A DNA stretch of 64,000 bases. Origin: Chitinophaga silvatica. GTDB lineage: Bacteria; Bacteroidota; Bacteroidia; Chitinophagales; Chitinophagaceae. The notes beneath the pieces are model-generated. The model searched no databases. It was not told the DNA's origin and saw only the letters and a program-made list of their open reading frames with translations. Made by a program: the position numbers and the translations under genes. The DNA is taken from assembly GCF_003419895.1 (NCBI RefSeq), contig NZ_QPMM01000011.1:326670-390669 (forward strand), in the 5' to 3' direction. Below, piece by piece: positions 34,306-44,173 of the stretch (position 1 is the first letter of the stretch; each line of letters opens with the position of its first letter).

Positions 34306-35499
34306 CTATTTTTCTCTTATCAGAAATACCCTTTTTATTCTTATCGTTTGTTCGGTAGGGTTAGAGAAAGTGCCTACCAACCCTGCAGTTACTTCAGTAT
34401 CGGTTTCTAATGTAAATGTTGCATTAATAGAGGTGGTGTTTTTATTTACAATCCTACCTGCATTTAATGCAGTATTTATATTTTCAATATTCGGTAACTG
34501 TTTACCAGCTGCTATTGTGAGCCAGGTATTCTCCAATGTGCCATCTATATTTGATATATCTGCTCCAAATCTGTAACTACCGGCAGGCAAGGTGAAGGTC
34601 TGGTATATTTTCCCATTGTTGATGGGTCCATTTCCCCAGATCCATAGGGTCATACGTCCCTGGCCGTCGATATTATCGTAGGTGCCATTTTTCTCTGCTT
34701 CGGCATTGTATTGCCAATCTTTTAGCTGTCCGAAACGGCCCCCGAAAGGTTTTGAATTATCCAATTCAAAAGGATTTCCCGGGTTGCGGATATACTGGCT
34801 GGTTACATCGTATTTGATATAATTGGTTTCAAATACAGTGTGAAAAGTATCAACCGCCAATGTATCTGGCAGATAGAGGGTGCGACATTGATAGGGGGTA
34901 AGGGGAAGATAATCAGGTAAGATTATCTTCTGGTCCTTACCGATTGACTTAATCACGGTATCATGCAGGTTATTGTCGGTTGTTGTGTACTTGATTTGCA
35001 TGGCTACTATACCGCCGGTGGTATCAATATCAGCAAGCGATATCTCCGCATCCGCACCTTTAAAATCTGATCCTGTAATAGCTCTGCTGAGTAATGCATC
35101 TTCATATAAACTGCCAAATACAAAGCCGGATGCTTCGGTTCGTACAGAGATGTTATTATCTACATCAAAATTATAGACCTCAAAAGTATAATTTCTTTCT
35201 TCCAGGTTGTTCACAAAACAGCGAATAGTGTCTATACCTTCTCCGCGTTTAATATTTACAATCATGGAATCTTTACGGTTATCCCAGTACACAATTGCCC
35301 GGTTGATTTTAGGATCGGCAAACAGCAGCCAGGTAAGCTGTACTCTGTTTCTACCGGGATGTACCTGCAGGGAGTCGGCCTTCCCGGTATATCTGATCTC
35401 ACCGTTTCCCAGGTACTTTTTATAATCGTCTTGTTTTCTACATGCCAGCACTATCAGTAAGAGGCTTAACACGTAAAAAAGTTTATATGTATTACGCAT
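34306..35499 (-). CDS. SusD-operon lipoprotein, DUF4998 domain
   Basis: A 397-residue surface-type lipoprotein from the ATG at 35499, which follows the previous gene by 23 bp; signal YKLFYVLSLLLIVLAC is a lipobox. The N-terminal domain (about 35-215) has ADSLQVHPGRNRVQLTWLLFADPKINRAIVYW, the DUF4998 pattern typical of Bacteroidota polysaccharide-locus lipoproteins. The rest is a beta-rich carbohydrate-binding-like domain ending IKRVFLIREK. Probably exposed on the outer membrane and binds the substrate of the neighbouring SusC/D pair. Last gene of the operon. Confidence 0.88.
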   Translation of the reverse strand: MRNTYKLFYVLSLLLIVLACRKQDDYKKYLGNGEIRYTGKADSLQVHPGRNRVQLTWLLFADPKINRAIVYWDNRKDSMIVNIKRGEGIDTIRCFVNNLEERNYTFEVYNFDVDNNISVRTEASGFVFGSLYEDALLSRAITGSDFKGADAEISLADIDTTGGIVAMQIKYTTTDNNLHDTVIKSIGKDQKIILPDYLPLTPYQCRTLYLPDTLAVDTFHTVFETNYIKYDVTSQYIRNPGNPFELDNSKPFGGRFGQLKDWQYNAEAEKNGTYDNIDGQGRMTLWIWGNGPINNGKIYQTFTLPAGSYRFGADISNIDGTLENTWLTIAAGKQLPNIENINTALNAGRIVNKNTTSINATFTLETDTEVTAGLVGTFSNPTEQTIRIKRVFLIREK

Positions 35500-35522
35500 A
35501 TTGAATGAATTGTAGATGATCA

Positions 35523-36683
35523 TTATTGGTCGTTCCCCCAAAATTTCATATCCTGAATATTGGCTGCATAGCCGCCATCGGTCCAGGTACGCAGAATTTT
35601 AACCCTGATATATCTGACCTTCGGTGCATTTAAAGGCACATCCATCTGTTCTCCGGCGGCAGCGGCGTCTTTATCGGCCTGGTTTACCTGTCCGACCGGT
35701 AAGCCTGATGGCTTCACAACTGTATGTTCGATTAATTTTGTCCAGCTGCCCCAGCTGCCATCCGATGCGGGGTTGGTTGATCCCCAGATTTCAAATTGCC
35801 GGACATTATTTTGCAGATAGATCCATTCATTAGGTCGTTGCCATAACCCAATACGACTTAGTTGAGCAGTCACCCCCAGGTCGAAGGTGATCCACATTGG
35901 CATACCAGTCAGTTTATCTGCCGAGTGCCACAATGCATTGTTCCAGATATTGGAAATAGGAAGGCCCCAGCCATAATCTACATCTCCCGGCAGTTTTACT
36001 TCCCTGAACTTGGTTTTATCCAGCAGTTTTTCGTATAGGGGTGTTAGTTCTACTGTCAGCGTATCAGACTGATTACCCCATCTGTCGCGAATGTAGAAGC
36101 CAAATTTCCGCTTTTCTGCCGCATAGCCTCTGAGGCTATAGCTATCACTCTCGCGGTTGGTGTAATGGACATCGGCAGTTCCGTAGATTCCCGAAGAATC
36201 GTTGGATAAGGCAACAATGGCAATATCAGCTTTACTTTCGTTGTTAAAAGCAATATTCACTCCTCCGAAATCGGCTCTGATTTTTAAAGTACGGGCTACC
36301 AGCAAAACGGGTGGAGACAGAGGCTTCACTACTGTAGTTACAGCATCTGATTGTGCTTCTCCTCTTGTAACTGCATATAGTGTAATGGTATGTTCTGTTG
36401 TATCTCCAAATCCGTCTGTTATCAGGAAATTGTTATAGTAGGAGGATCTGATCTCTCTTGTTTCGTTATTCCTGATTTTATAAAGTGCCTTGACATATAA
36501 AACATCTTTATTATCAGGGAGGGTATAGGTGATTCTGGCTGCACCGGGAAGACTGGTAACACTAACGTTTTTAATCACGTCAGGTTTATCGCCAGGTGCA
36601 TTTACAGGAGTATGTTCTTCCTTTTTGCAACCGGCAAATAGTATGCATGTATATAGTAGCAGTAATGACTGTTTTTTCATCAT
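35523..36683 (-). CDS. SusD-operon lipoprotein, DUF4959/DUF5126/DUF5000 type
   Basis: A 386-residue lipoprotein from the ATG at 36683: MMKKQSLLLLYTCILFAGC. Then a DUF4959-like fibronectin-type domain (about 25-115, ARITYTLPDNKDVLYVKALY), a DUF5126-like domain (120-225) and a DUF5000/F5-8C-like discoidin domain (250-386; WITFDLGVTAQLSRIGLWQRP ... VRYIRVKILRTWTDGGYAANIQDMKFWG). The discoidin domain probably binds a glycan. Position just after SusD fits a surface glycan-binding protein. The longer start at 36704 would overlap the SusD stop. Confidence 0.88.
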   Translation of the reverse strand: MMKKQSLLLLYTCILFAGCKKEEHTPVNAPGDKPDVIKNVSVTSLPGAARITYTLPDNKDVLYVKALYKIRNNETREIRSSYYNNFLITDGFGDTTEHTITLYAVTRGEAQSDAVTTVVKPLSPPVLLVARTLKIRADFGGVNIAFNNESKADIAIVALSNDSSGIYGTADVHYTNRESDSYSLRGYAAEKRKFGFYIRDRWGNQSDTLTVELTPLYEKLLDKTKFREVKLPGDVDYGWGLPISNIWNNALWHSADKLTGMPMWITFDLGVTAQLSRIGLWQRPNEWIYLQNNVRQFEIWGSTNPASDGSWGSWTKLIEHTVVKPSGLPVGQVNQADKDAAAAGEQMDVPLNAPKVRYIRVKILRTWTDGGYAANIQDMKFWGNDQ

Positions 36684-36704
36684 GATTAGGTTTAAAGTGA
36701 GCAA

Positions 36705-38558
36705 TTACCAACCAGGGTTTTGCACCAGCTTAGGATTGTTTAACAAATCCCATGAACTTAGTGGCCAGAAATAGTTTTTAGTCTGAAAGCTTTGTCTGGC
36801 TCTGGTTCTGATACGATAATAGAATACCGGATCAGGTTGATCTATATCCCATCCTCTAACCGGTTTGTTTAACTCCTCTATACATTTCTTCCATCGGCGC
36901 AGATCCCAGAATCTGCTTCCTTCCATTGCCAGTTCGATTAGCCTTTCCTGTTGGATGATCTGACGTAGTCCTTCTTTGGTATTATACTTACCGGGATTTT
37001 TGGAGTATTTCGACCAGGAAGCCTGTACACCTTCGAGGCCCGCACGGTCTCTGACTTTATCTATGTATACGAATGTTTCCGGTGCCGGTCCATTTTGCTC
37101 GTTTAAAGCTTCTGCATAGAGCAGGTATAAATCGGCCAGGCGCATTTCCGGCCATGGATATTGTTCAACATAAATATTTTGTCCTTCCTGAATAATATAT
37201 TTCCAGTTAACAGCTTTTTTATTGAAATATCCGGTAACGTTATTATCATAGATATTCTTCCTGGTTTGCCATTGCCCTGCTTTACACTCGATATGATACA
37301 AGCCATTGAGCATGTACCACATTGCACCATCAAAAGCCAGATCTGCATAGAATCTTGGTTCCCTGTTGAAATGCAGGGATGCCGTGGTATATCCTTCCTG
37401 AATTAATTCACCCTCAGCTTTTGTTGCAACCCGTAATTGTAGCCGATTGTCGTAATCCCAGGTTTTATCTTCGGTGATCGGAACACCTTTATCGGTATAA
37501 AACAATTCAGCTATTTTCATAGTGGGGGCTACGGAACCAAGACTAATCTCATTGCCAATTCTGGCAGGATCCAGTCGAGGCATGGAATAGCGTTGTAACT
37601 GATAGGTTGAGCTATTCGGATTACCCCAGATGATTTCTGCATTCCATTGTTCGCATATACTGTTACGAATACTCATTTGCCTGTTTAGTGTATCCGATAA
37701 CGTTATACCGAGTTGTGAGAATTGATATAGCTGGATATTTCTTTTTTCACATAGCTCGATAGCGGCTTTACATGCTTCAGCAGCTACTTTCCACTTGTTG
37801 GCATCATAGGCCGGATTAAAGAGGAGCGACCCGTCATAACTTTTAAACCCGGCGTAATCCTGGTTCCCGTTATATAATGGACTTGCGGCGGCAACCAATA
37901 CTCTTGCCTTAATGGCTAGCGCAATTGGTTTAGTAATGCGGCCCAACTCAGTAGCTCTGTCTGCAATTACATCAGGCAGGTTCAATGCAGCGGTATCCAG
38001 CAGATTTGCAATGTATTTAAATACCGAATCAACATGCATTCTTGGTATCTGTGTTTGTTCTGCGGTGCTGGAAATTGGAAGATTTTTATCAATGATGGGG
38101 ATAGGGCCATACATACGTACCAGTAACCAATGATAGTAGGCTTTAAGGAACATTACTTCCGCACTCCATCTATCCTTCTCGTATTGAGGCATATCCACAA
38201 CTTTATGGATGTTTTCAAGAAAAATATTGCAATCCCTTAATGCAGCATAGTTGGTGTTCCAGGAGCTTAGATAAATAAGATTTGAACTCATGAAACCAAG
38301 TGCAATTTGCCATGGATCTTCATTGGTACCATAAGGCCGTTCCATCCAAAACTCATCTCCGGCCAGTAGTGCAGGATTGGTTGAAAGATTTCCATCGTCC
38401 GGCAGGTAGGAATAACAGGTAACAAGATATTTAATTGCTTCCTGCCGCATCGTAAATGCATTATCAATAGTGGCCACATTATCCGGAACTACGTCCAGGA
38501 ATTTTCTGCAGCTGCCCAGTGTAAGCAATATAGAAAGTATAATTAATAAGCGTTTCAT
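36705..38558 (-). CDS. SusD/RagB-family outer membrane lipoprotein
   Basis: A 617-residue protein with lipoprotein signal MKRLLIILSILLTLGSC. The mature N-terminus RKFLDVVPDNVATIDNAFTMRQEAIKYL is the SusD-like domain; the C-terminal RagB/SusD part shows MRLADLYLLYAEALNEQNGP, YIDKVRDRAG, and IQQERLIELAMEGSRFWDLRRWK. It caps the SusC channel and captures ligand on the cell surface. Gene 18 bp after SusC on the same strand, the usual order. Confidence 0.96.
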   Translation of the reverse strand: MKRLLIILSILLTLGSCRKFLDVVPDNVATIDNAFTMRQEAIKYLVTCYSYLPDDGNLSTNPALLAGDEFWMERPYGTNEDPWQIALGFMSSNLIYLSSWNTNYAALRDCNIFLENIHKVVDMPQYEKDRWSAEVMFLKAYYHWLLVRMYGPIPIIDKNLPISSTAEQTQIPRMHVDSVFKYIANLLDTAALNLPDVIADRATELGRITKPIALAIKARVLVAAASPLYNGNQDYAGFKSYDGSLLFNPAYDANKWKVAAEACKAAIELCEKRNIQLYQFSQLGITLSDTLNRQMSIRNSICEQWNAEIIWGNPNSSTYQLQRYSMPRLDPARIGNEISLGSVAPTMKIAELFYTDKGVPITEDKTWDYDNRLQLRVATKAEGELIQEGYTTASLHFNREPRFYADLAFDGAMWYMLNGLYHIECKAGQWQTRKNIYDNNVTGYFNKKAVNWKYIIQEGQNIYVEQYPWPEMRLADLYLLYAEALNEQNGPAPETFVYIDKVRDRAGLEGVQASWSKYSKNPGKYNTKEGLRQIIQQERLIELAMEGSRFWDLRRWKKCIEELNKPVRGWDIDQPDPVFYYRIRTRARQSFQTKNYFWPLSSWDLLNNPKLVQNPGW

Positions 38559-38576
38559 AATCGTAGATTGAAATTG

Positions 38577-41500
38577 TTAGAAGCCCAGGTTAATACCCAT
38601 GTTTACTACCCTTTGAACAGGGTATCCCAATCCATTTCCACCCATTTCAACATCCCAGGTTTTAAACTTGCTGATCGTGAACAAATTGAAAGCATTGGCG
38701 TAAATCCTTAGGTTAGTAATGCGAAATCTGTCTAGTAATGCTTTCGGAACTGTATAACCCATTTCAACAGTTTTTAAGCGGAGGAAGTCACCGCTTCTCA
38801 TCCACCATGTGGAAGTTTGGGTGTTGTTGTAGGTGAAGCTATTACTTAATCTGGGCCAGAATGCATAGAGATCTCTGTTACTTTCACTCCAGTGGTCGTC
38901 TGCAATCACTTTCAGTAAACCATGTTCGCCTGCATCATTAGCAACAAAAGGGGAAATATTGATTGGATTTATGAAGAAGGAAGATCTGGCAGATCCTTGC
39001 CAGAAGCAACTTAGATCGAAGCTTTTAATACCAATGGATACACCAAATCCGTATGTGATTTCCGGGATAGTAGGGAGCCCAATTGGTACTCTGTCTGCAT
39101 CCGTAATTTTACCATCACCGTTTACATCATGATATTTGATGTCTCCGCCCCGTACTTCCTGCCCCCAGTTTTGATATGCAGAGTTGGCTACTTCGCGGTC
39201 GTCAACAAACAGACGTTCGGCAATGTATCCAAAAGTCTGGAAGATAGGCTGACCAACAGCATAACGATAAGCCTCCGCATATTTCGGCTCTTCGTTTACA
39301 AGGAGTTTGTTGGTTGCATAGGTAAAATTACCTCTGAATTGAATGAAGGCATCTTTCTTTATTGTTTTCGTGTAGTCGAGTGCGATATCTACCCCTTTTC
39401 CGGCTGCCTCTCCAACATTAGCCTGAGTGTAGGAACTAAGCCCCATTGTGCTTGGGATAGTGGTACGGAGCATTAAGATGTTTGTTCGGTGCTCTTTATA
39501 AATATCGGCCTGGATATTAAAGGAACTAAATAAATTGACTTCCAGGCCCACATTGGTTTTATATGATTTTTCCCAGGTTATGTCTTTGTTCTCATATCTT
39601 GTAACATTCACACCCGGACTGGAAAAACCATTTTTTTCACCAAATGAAGCCCCTCTGATGGCTGAATTCATATTAACGTCTGAAAGATAAAAGAACCTGT
39701 CATTTTCATCTCCAATCTGATCGTTACCTACGATGCCATATGTAGCACGTACTTTCAGCTTATCAATGATCTTAGAGTAGGGTTTAAAGAATTCTTCGTT
39801 CTGGATATTCCAGGCAAAACCAGCGGAAGGAAAGAAGCCAAATCTATGGTTGCTGGCAAAACGTTCGGAACCATTGTATCCAAAGTTTAATTCCGCCAGG
39901 TATCGTGAATCATAATCATAGGTAAATCTTCCGCTAAGCCCCAGGTTTCTGTGAGGCAAAGAAGTTTGCAGGGTTCCGGCATTGGCAGTAAGATAGTTCC
40001 TGAAAATACCGATTAACATGCCTGATACATTATGGACTTTATTGATCTGCGTATTATAATTCAACGCGGTTTCCACATAAGTGGCGGTATTAAGATCTTT
40101 CCTGCCAGGTCCATAGTTCAGATATTCTGTACCATTTGTATTTAGAGGAGTGAGTTTGGGCTCCTTGGTGTACATATCATAGCTAAGTGAATAGTAGTAA
40201 GGAGTATAAGCCCTGTTAACATCGAAGTAGGAGTTTCGCTCTGTATATCCCATCATCCTGGCAGTGAGACCGGGAAGAAAGAATTTGAGGTCCTGTTTTA
40301 ATTCTACCTGTACGAGAAGATTGGAACTGTTGTATTGAGAATATCCTGCAACTGAATTGGCGTAAGGATTGTTTAATAAATTACTTCCGGTGCCGGGATC
40401 GGTGATTGCTCCCGGTCTGAATGCTGAACCAAATAGAGGATGTTTGAATTGGGGAGCAAAACTGGCTGGATAAACGGCCGGGAATTTAACAGGATTAGCC
40501 CACATAGTCTGATTAAAAAGACCTTCGCCACCACCAATTGGTCCTCTGTAATCGTCGAACTGTCCGTATGTTCTTACGATTGCTTTGGTAGTTGGAGTAA
40601 AGTCGATATTTACATTGGAGCGGAGAGAATAATTTTTTAGTTTGATATTGCTGTTGAAATTATTACGTTTATCAACCTTCAGAATACCATTATCTATATT
40701 ATAGGTTCCTGCAATATAAAACTGTGCTACTTTACCACCTCCTTTAACGTTGAAGTTGGTACGTTGATTATTAGTATAATCTTTGATCAGTAACTTAATC
40801 CAATCGTTATTCGGGTATATTAGTGGGTCGTCTCCTGCTGCTGTGTGATCGATTTTTGACTGAGGATATTCGGTAATACCCAGTGGGTTTCTGGTCAATA
40901 CTGCTTCATTGGCCAGTTGCATATAAGTTATATTATCTGCAAATTTAAAATTACGGGTATTGGTTGACAGGGAATTTTCAAAACGTACATTGAAACTGGT
41001 TGGGGCTTCCACACCTGATTTAGTACTTACCAATACCACTCCGTTGGCACCTCTGGCGCCATAAAGTGAGGAGGCGGTAGCATCTTTGAGGATAGAGAAG
41101 CCGGCAATATCGTCGGGTTGTAAACGGGCCAGATCGGTGGTAGAAGATTCCATTCCATCTATCAGAATTAATGGATCCACTTTACCTGTTCCAAAGGTTG
41201 TAACTCCTCTGATGAAGAAGCTGGCATTATCTCTGCCTGGTTCTCCGCTGCGCTGGTAAGAGATAACTCCGGATAGTCGACCTGCGAGCATTGTAGTTAA
41301 GTTACTGGTAGGGCCTTTCAGCTCTTTGGGATTGATAGATGTTACAGCACTTACCATACTGGCTTTCTTCTGTGTACCATAGGCAACTACAACCACTTCA
41401 TTAACATCAGAAAGTTTAGGGTGCATTACAATCTTTATCAGCTTATCGTTCTTTACCTGGATTGTAACAGGTTCCATTCCTACCATGGTGAATTGCAGGC

Positions 41501-42032
41501 TGTCACCAATATTTCCTTCGATTGAAAAAACGCCGACATCATCTGTCAGGGCGTTGGTTTTACTGGTTTTATTCACTACAGTAACGCCTACCATCGGATT
41601 ACCACTGCTTTCCGTTACCTGACCTTTAATCTTAATTCTGGCGGTTTCAGGAACTGTAGAATTGATAATTGCTTTTTTCTTGATGATGATATTTTTTTTG
41701 ATGATTGTGTAGGTGAGAGGCTGATCTTTAAAAATATCATTCAATACTCTTTCCAAAGGCGCAGCTTCGATAGAATAACTAACAGGTCTGGAGTTTTCTA
41801 TCATTTGAAGATCAAAAACAAACTGATAGGTAGTTTGCTTTTTGATAGTTTTGATTACATCCAGCAATGTAGCCCCCTTTACGTGTATGGTTACATGCTG
41901 ATCTGTGTCGGCTGCCTTTAATTGTAGTGCAGTAGCTAGCAACAAAAGTAAAGTTAGCTTCATAAAATGTAGAATTTTTAGTTTGTGATAAACATGCCGG
42001 TTCCATTGCCCGACCATAGGAGTCTGCATCAT
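38577..42032 (-). CDS. SusC/RagA TonB-linked outer membrane protein with STN domain
   Basis: An 1151-residue transporter. After the signal (FMKLTLLLLLATALQLKA) comes a secretin/TonB N-terminal (STN) domain at about 45-120 (VTIHVKGATLLDVIKTIKKQTTYQFVF), a CarboxypepD-reg-like domain (about 130-205), the plug with VVVVAYGTQKKASMVSAVTSI and the GRDNASFFIRG region, and a large barrel ending NMGINLGF. The STN domain lets the receptor signal through FecR to a sigma factor; both lie directly upstream. The start at 42032 keeps the family's usual pre-signal extension, 41963 is the alternative. Confidence 0.96.
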   Translation of the reverse strand: MMQTPMVGQWNRHVYHKLKILHFMKLTLLLLLATALQLKAADTDQHVTIHVKGATLLDVIKTIKKQTTYQFVFDLQMIENSRPVSYSIEAAPLERVLNDIFKDQPLTYTIIKKNIIIKKKAIINSTVPETARIKIKGQVTESSGNPMVGVTVVNKTSKTNALTDDVGVFSIEGNIGDSLQFTMVGMEPVTIQVKNDKLIKIVMHPKLSDVNEVVVVAYGTQKKASMVSAVTSINPKELKGPTSNLTTMLAGRLSGVISYQRSGEPGRDNASFFIRGVTTFGTGKVDPLILIDGMESSTTDLARLQPDDIAGFSILKDATASSLYGARGANGVVLVSTKSGVEAPTSFNVRFENSLSTNTRNFKFADNITYMQLANEAVLTRNPLGITEYPQSKIDHTAAGDDPLIYPNNDWIKLLIKDYTNNQRTNFNVKGGGKVAQFYIAGTYNIDNGILKVDKRNNFNSNIKLKNYSLRSNVNIDFTPTTKAIVRTYGQFDDYRGPIGGGEGLFNQTMWANPVKFPAVYPASFAPQFKHPLFGSAFRPGAITDPGTGSNLLNNPYANSVAGYSQYNSSNLLVQVELKQDLKFFLPGLTARMMGYTERNSYFDVNRAYTPYYYSLSYDMYTKEPKLTPLNTNGTEYLNYGPGRKDLNTATYVETALNYNTQINKVHNVSGMLIGIFRNYLTANAGTLQTSLPHRNLGLSGRFTYDYDSRYLAELNFGYNGSERFASNHRFGFFPSAGFAWNIQNEEFFKPYSKIIDKLKVRATYGIVGNDQIGDENDRFFYLSDVNMNSAIRGASFGEKNGFSSPGVNVTRYENKDITWEKSYKTNVGLEVNLFSSFNIQADIYKEHRTNILMLRTTIPSTMGLSSYTQANVGEAAGKGVDIALDYTKTIKKDAFIQFRGNFTYATNKLLVNEEPKYAEAYRYAVGQPIFQTFGYIAERLFVDDREVANSAYQNWGQEVRGGDIKYHDVNGDGKITDADRVPIGLPTIPEITYGFGVSIGIKSFDLSCFWQGSARSSFFINPINISPFVANDAGEHGLLKVIADDHWSESNRDLYAFWPRLSNSFTYNNTQTSTWWMRSGDFLRLKTVEMGYTVPKALLDRFRITNLRIYANAFNLFTISKFKTWDVEMGGNGLGYPVQRVVNMGINLGF

Positions 42033-42048
42033 AGTTTGAAGTGGAATT

Positions 42049-42114
42049 TTTTACGGTAATGGCATGGCTTAGGTAGGAGCATATAACATGCTCAATACTT
42101 GTTATGCCGTAAAA
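42049..42114 (-). promoter_or_regulatory. Nested stem-loops between fecR and susC
   Basis: TTTTACGG (42049-42056) pairs with CCGTAAAA (42107-42114); inside lies a second hairpin GAGCAT (42077-42082) with ATGCTC (42088-42093). Between the FecR stop (42176) and the SusC start (42032) on the minus strand this could be an attenuator or RNA processing site that separates regulator and transporter expression. Only pairing is seen. Confidence 0.35.
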
Positions 42115-42175
42115 GGATTGAAATAATTAAAGTTTGAAATTGGTTGACTAAATCCGGTTGCTCCTCATGATGAGC

Positions 42176-43324
42176 TTAAGGACTTACTGTAACTGTTTTA
42201 TCTGTTATTGAAAAATGAATACTACCCGTTTCTTCCAGCTGCTGAAGAATATCCTTTAAAGATTCATGTCGTGAAAATCCTGCTGCATAGTAGCGGGAGG
42301 TGACAGTACCTTCATATTTTACTTCAACATTATACCATCTTGCCAGTTCCCGCATGATTACCTGAATATTATCATCGAACTCAAAACGTCCGTCTTTCCA
42401 CGCCATTACAGCGTTGATATCTTTTTCTCTTATTAATATATTATCTGATTTGCTTACTAAAGCCTGCTGCCCGGGTGCCAACTTTTTAACATTATTTCCA
42501 TTATGAATGGCAACCGCACCCTGTAACAAGGTTGTATATTCATTCTCTTCTTCTTCATATGCCTTAACATTAAATCGTGTGCCCAATACTGTTACCTTAC
42601 CCCGGGATGTATTTACTATAAAAGGATGAGCTGCATCTGTTGCTACTTCAAAATATGCTTCTCCTTTTACTGTTACTTCCCTGTAATCTCCCGTAAATGA
42701 AGTAGGGAATCTTAGGGAAGAGGCAGTGTTTAGCCAGGCCTTGGTTCCATCAGGAAGAATAATACTATAGGTTCCTCCTTTATTCGTATATACTGTATTG
42801 ATAGTAGGTATACGATCTGTACTGTTGTTATAAGCTAACTGGTTATGGGTTTTACTGGCAGCTACTCCTTGCTGAATTAGGATAGAATCATTTTCATTAT
42901 GCTCCAGATCAACTACCTCGCCATTTCCTAATACTAATCGTGCATTGGTATTGGTATCGGAAACGACTTTATTTGATACTAAAGCGGGTTGTGATATCGT
43001 GGAAGGCTGACGAGTGGTTACCCACCATACAAGCAATAATAAACTTGCCGCGCTGCCCACCCACCAGGCTATTCTGGCAGTAGGGATACGTTTACGTTTA
43101 TTTATTGCCGTTACTTCCATGATTTTCGTAAGCATGGCGGAAGCTGAGTCGTCCGACATCAGGTTATCCATTTCCTCTTCCTCCAATAATTCATCCAATA
43201 ATTGCTTTAGTTCATCATCAAAATCTGCTTCCTTCAGAAGTTTCATAAACTCCTGCTGCTCCTCCCATGTGGCAGTATGAGAATAGTAGCGTTTGAACAA
43301 AAAGCGGAAGCGAGATACCGACAT
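42176..43324 (-). CDS. FecR-family anti-sigma regulator
   Basis: A 382-residue protein. Cytosolic N-terminus (1-80) with EQQEFMKLLKEADFDDEL, one membrane helix (about 82-104, ARIAWWVGSAASLLLLVWWV), periplasmic FecR domain (about 175-270, YSIILPDGTKAWLNTASSLRFPTSF, EVTVKGEAYFEVATDAAHPFIVNTSRGKVTVLGTRFNVKAY), and a C-terminal DUF4974 (about 315-382) ending in a typical VTVSP. It holds or activates the sigma factor at the membrane, reading the STN domain of the SusC protein. Genes in the order sigma, FecR, SusC support this. Confidence 0.95.
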   Translation of the reverse strand: MSVSRFRFLFKRYYSHTATWEEQQEFMKLLKEADFDDELKQLLDELLEEEEMDNLMSDDSASAMLTKIMEVTAINKRKRIPTARIAWWVGSAASLLLLVWWVTTRQPSTISQPALVSNKVVSDTNTNARLVLGNGEVVDLEHNENDSILIQQGVAASKTHNQLAYNNSTDRIPTINTVYTNKGGTYSIILPDGTKAWLNTASSLRFPTSFTGDYREVTVKGEAYFEVATDAAHPFIVNTSRGKVTVLGTRFNVKAYEEEENEYTTLLQGAVAIHNGNNVKKLAPGQQALVSKSDNILIREKDINAVMAWKDGRFEFDDNIQVIMRELARWYNVEVKYEGTVTSRYYAAGFSRHESLKDILQQLEETGSIHFSITDKTVTVSP

Positions 43325-43369
43325 GAATCAGCTATTTAGTAAATGAGACAACTGAGTTTAGAGAATGGG

Positions 43370-43948
43370 TTAGTCCTGGTAGAAAAAAAATAATAACAGA
43401 AAAATATTCAGGTCCATATGCGTGAGACAAAAGGCTCTGATATTACGCATGGCATGGGCTAAATGCACCTTAATGGTTTCCGGAGAAAGGTGTAGTTTGT
43501 CTGCAATCTCATGGCGTTTTAATCCTTCTTCTTTGCTAAGTTTATAAATTAACTCCTGTTGCGGAGGTAATTTGGATATGGCATGCTGCAGGATTTTTTC
43601 GTACTCTTTGTAACTTGATGTGCTGTCAATGATATGGTCGGTATAACAGTCTGTTTCTATTGGCTGCTCTCTGGCCATTTTCTTTAATGCATTAAAGATA
43701 TGATTTCTGGTTATGGTAAAAAGGTAGGCTTTAAAGTGTTGAATTTCATGTAACTCTTTTTTGCGAAGCCAAAGTTTTAAAAATACATCCTGAACAATGT
43801 CTTCGGCCATTGACGGAGAATTCAGCAGTTTGAATGCTATTGCGTAGAGGCGTTGGCGGTAGTGATGGAATACTGAAGCGAATGCCTGATCATCACCGGC
43901 AGCCAGGTTTTGCAATAAGGCTCTTTCATTATAGTTGTTCACATCCAT
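43370..43948 (-). CDS. ECF RNA polymerase sigma factor
   Basis: A 192-residue ECF sigma factor. Region 2 (about 20-90) has FHHYRQRLYAIAFKLLNSPSMAEDIVQDVFLKLW, region 4 (about 125-180) LPPQQELIYKLSKEEGLKRHEIADKLHLSPETIKVHLAHAMRNIR. First gene of the minus-strand operon; divergent from the DAC-like gene at 44174. Probably directs transcription of the SusC/D genes when the FecR partner is released. The 225-bp upstream gap shows no obvious housekeeping promoter in the TTTG...TAnnTTTG form. Confidence 0.95.
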   Translation of the reverse strand: MDVNNYNERALLQNLAAGDDQAFASVFHHYRQRLYAIAFKLLNSPSMAEDIVQDVFLKLWLRKKELHEIQHFKAYLFTITRNHIFNALKKMAREQPIETDCYTDHIIDSTSSYKEYEKILQHAISKLPPQQELIYKLSKEEGLKRHEIADKLHLSPETIKVHLAHAMRNIRAFCLTHMDLNIFLLLFFFYQD

Positions 43949-44173
43949 ACGTGGTTACAAGAATGAGAAAATTACATTATTAAGTATTTACCTGTTAACC
44001 GTAAATTCGCTACCATTAATAGTATTTTAACTTAATTTGTCAACTTTGTTACTACATACTGTAAAAACGAGGATAAGGAGATGTGAGGAACATTGTAAAA
44101 TGACTTAATTTAGCATAAAACGTGGTGTAAGGGTTAATTTACTACATCCCCGATTAAAGTTATAGCATAGTGT

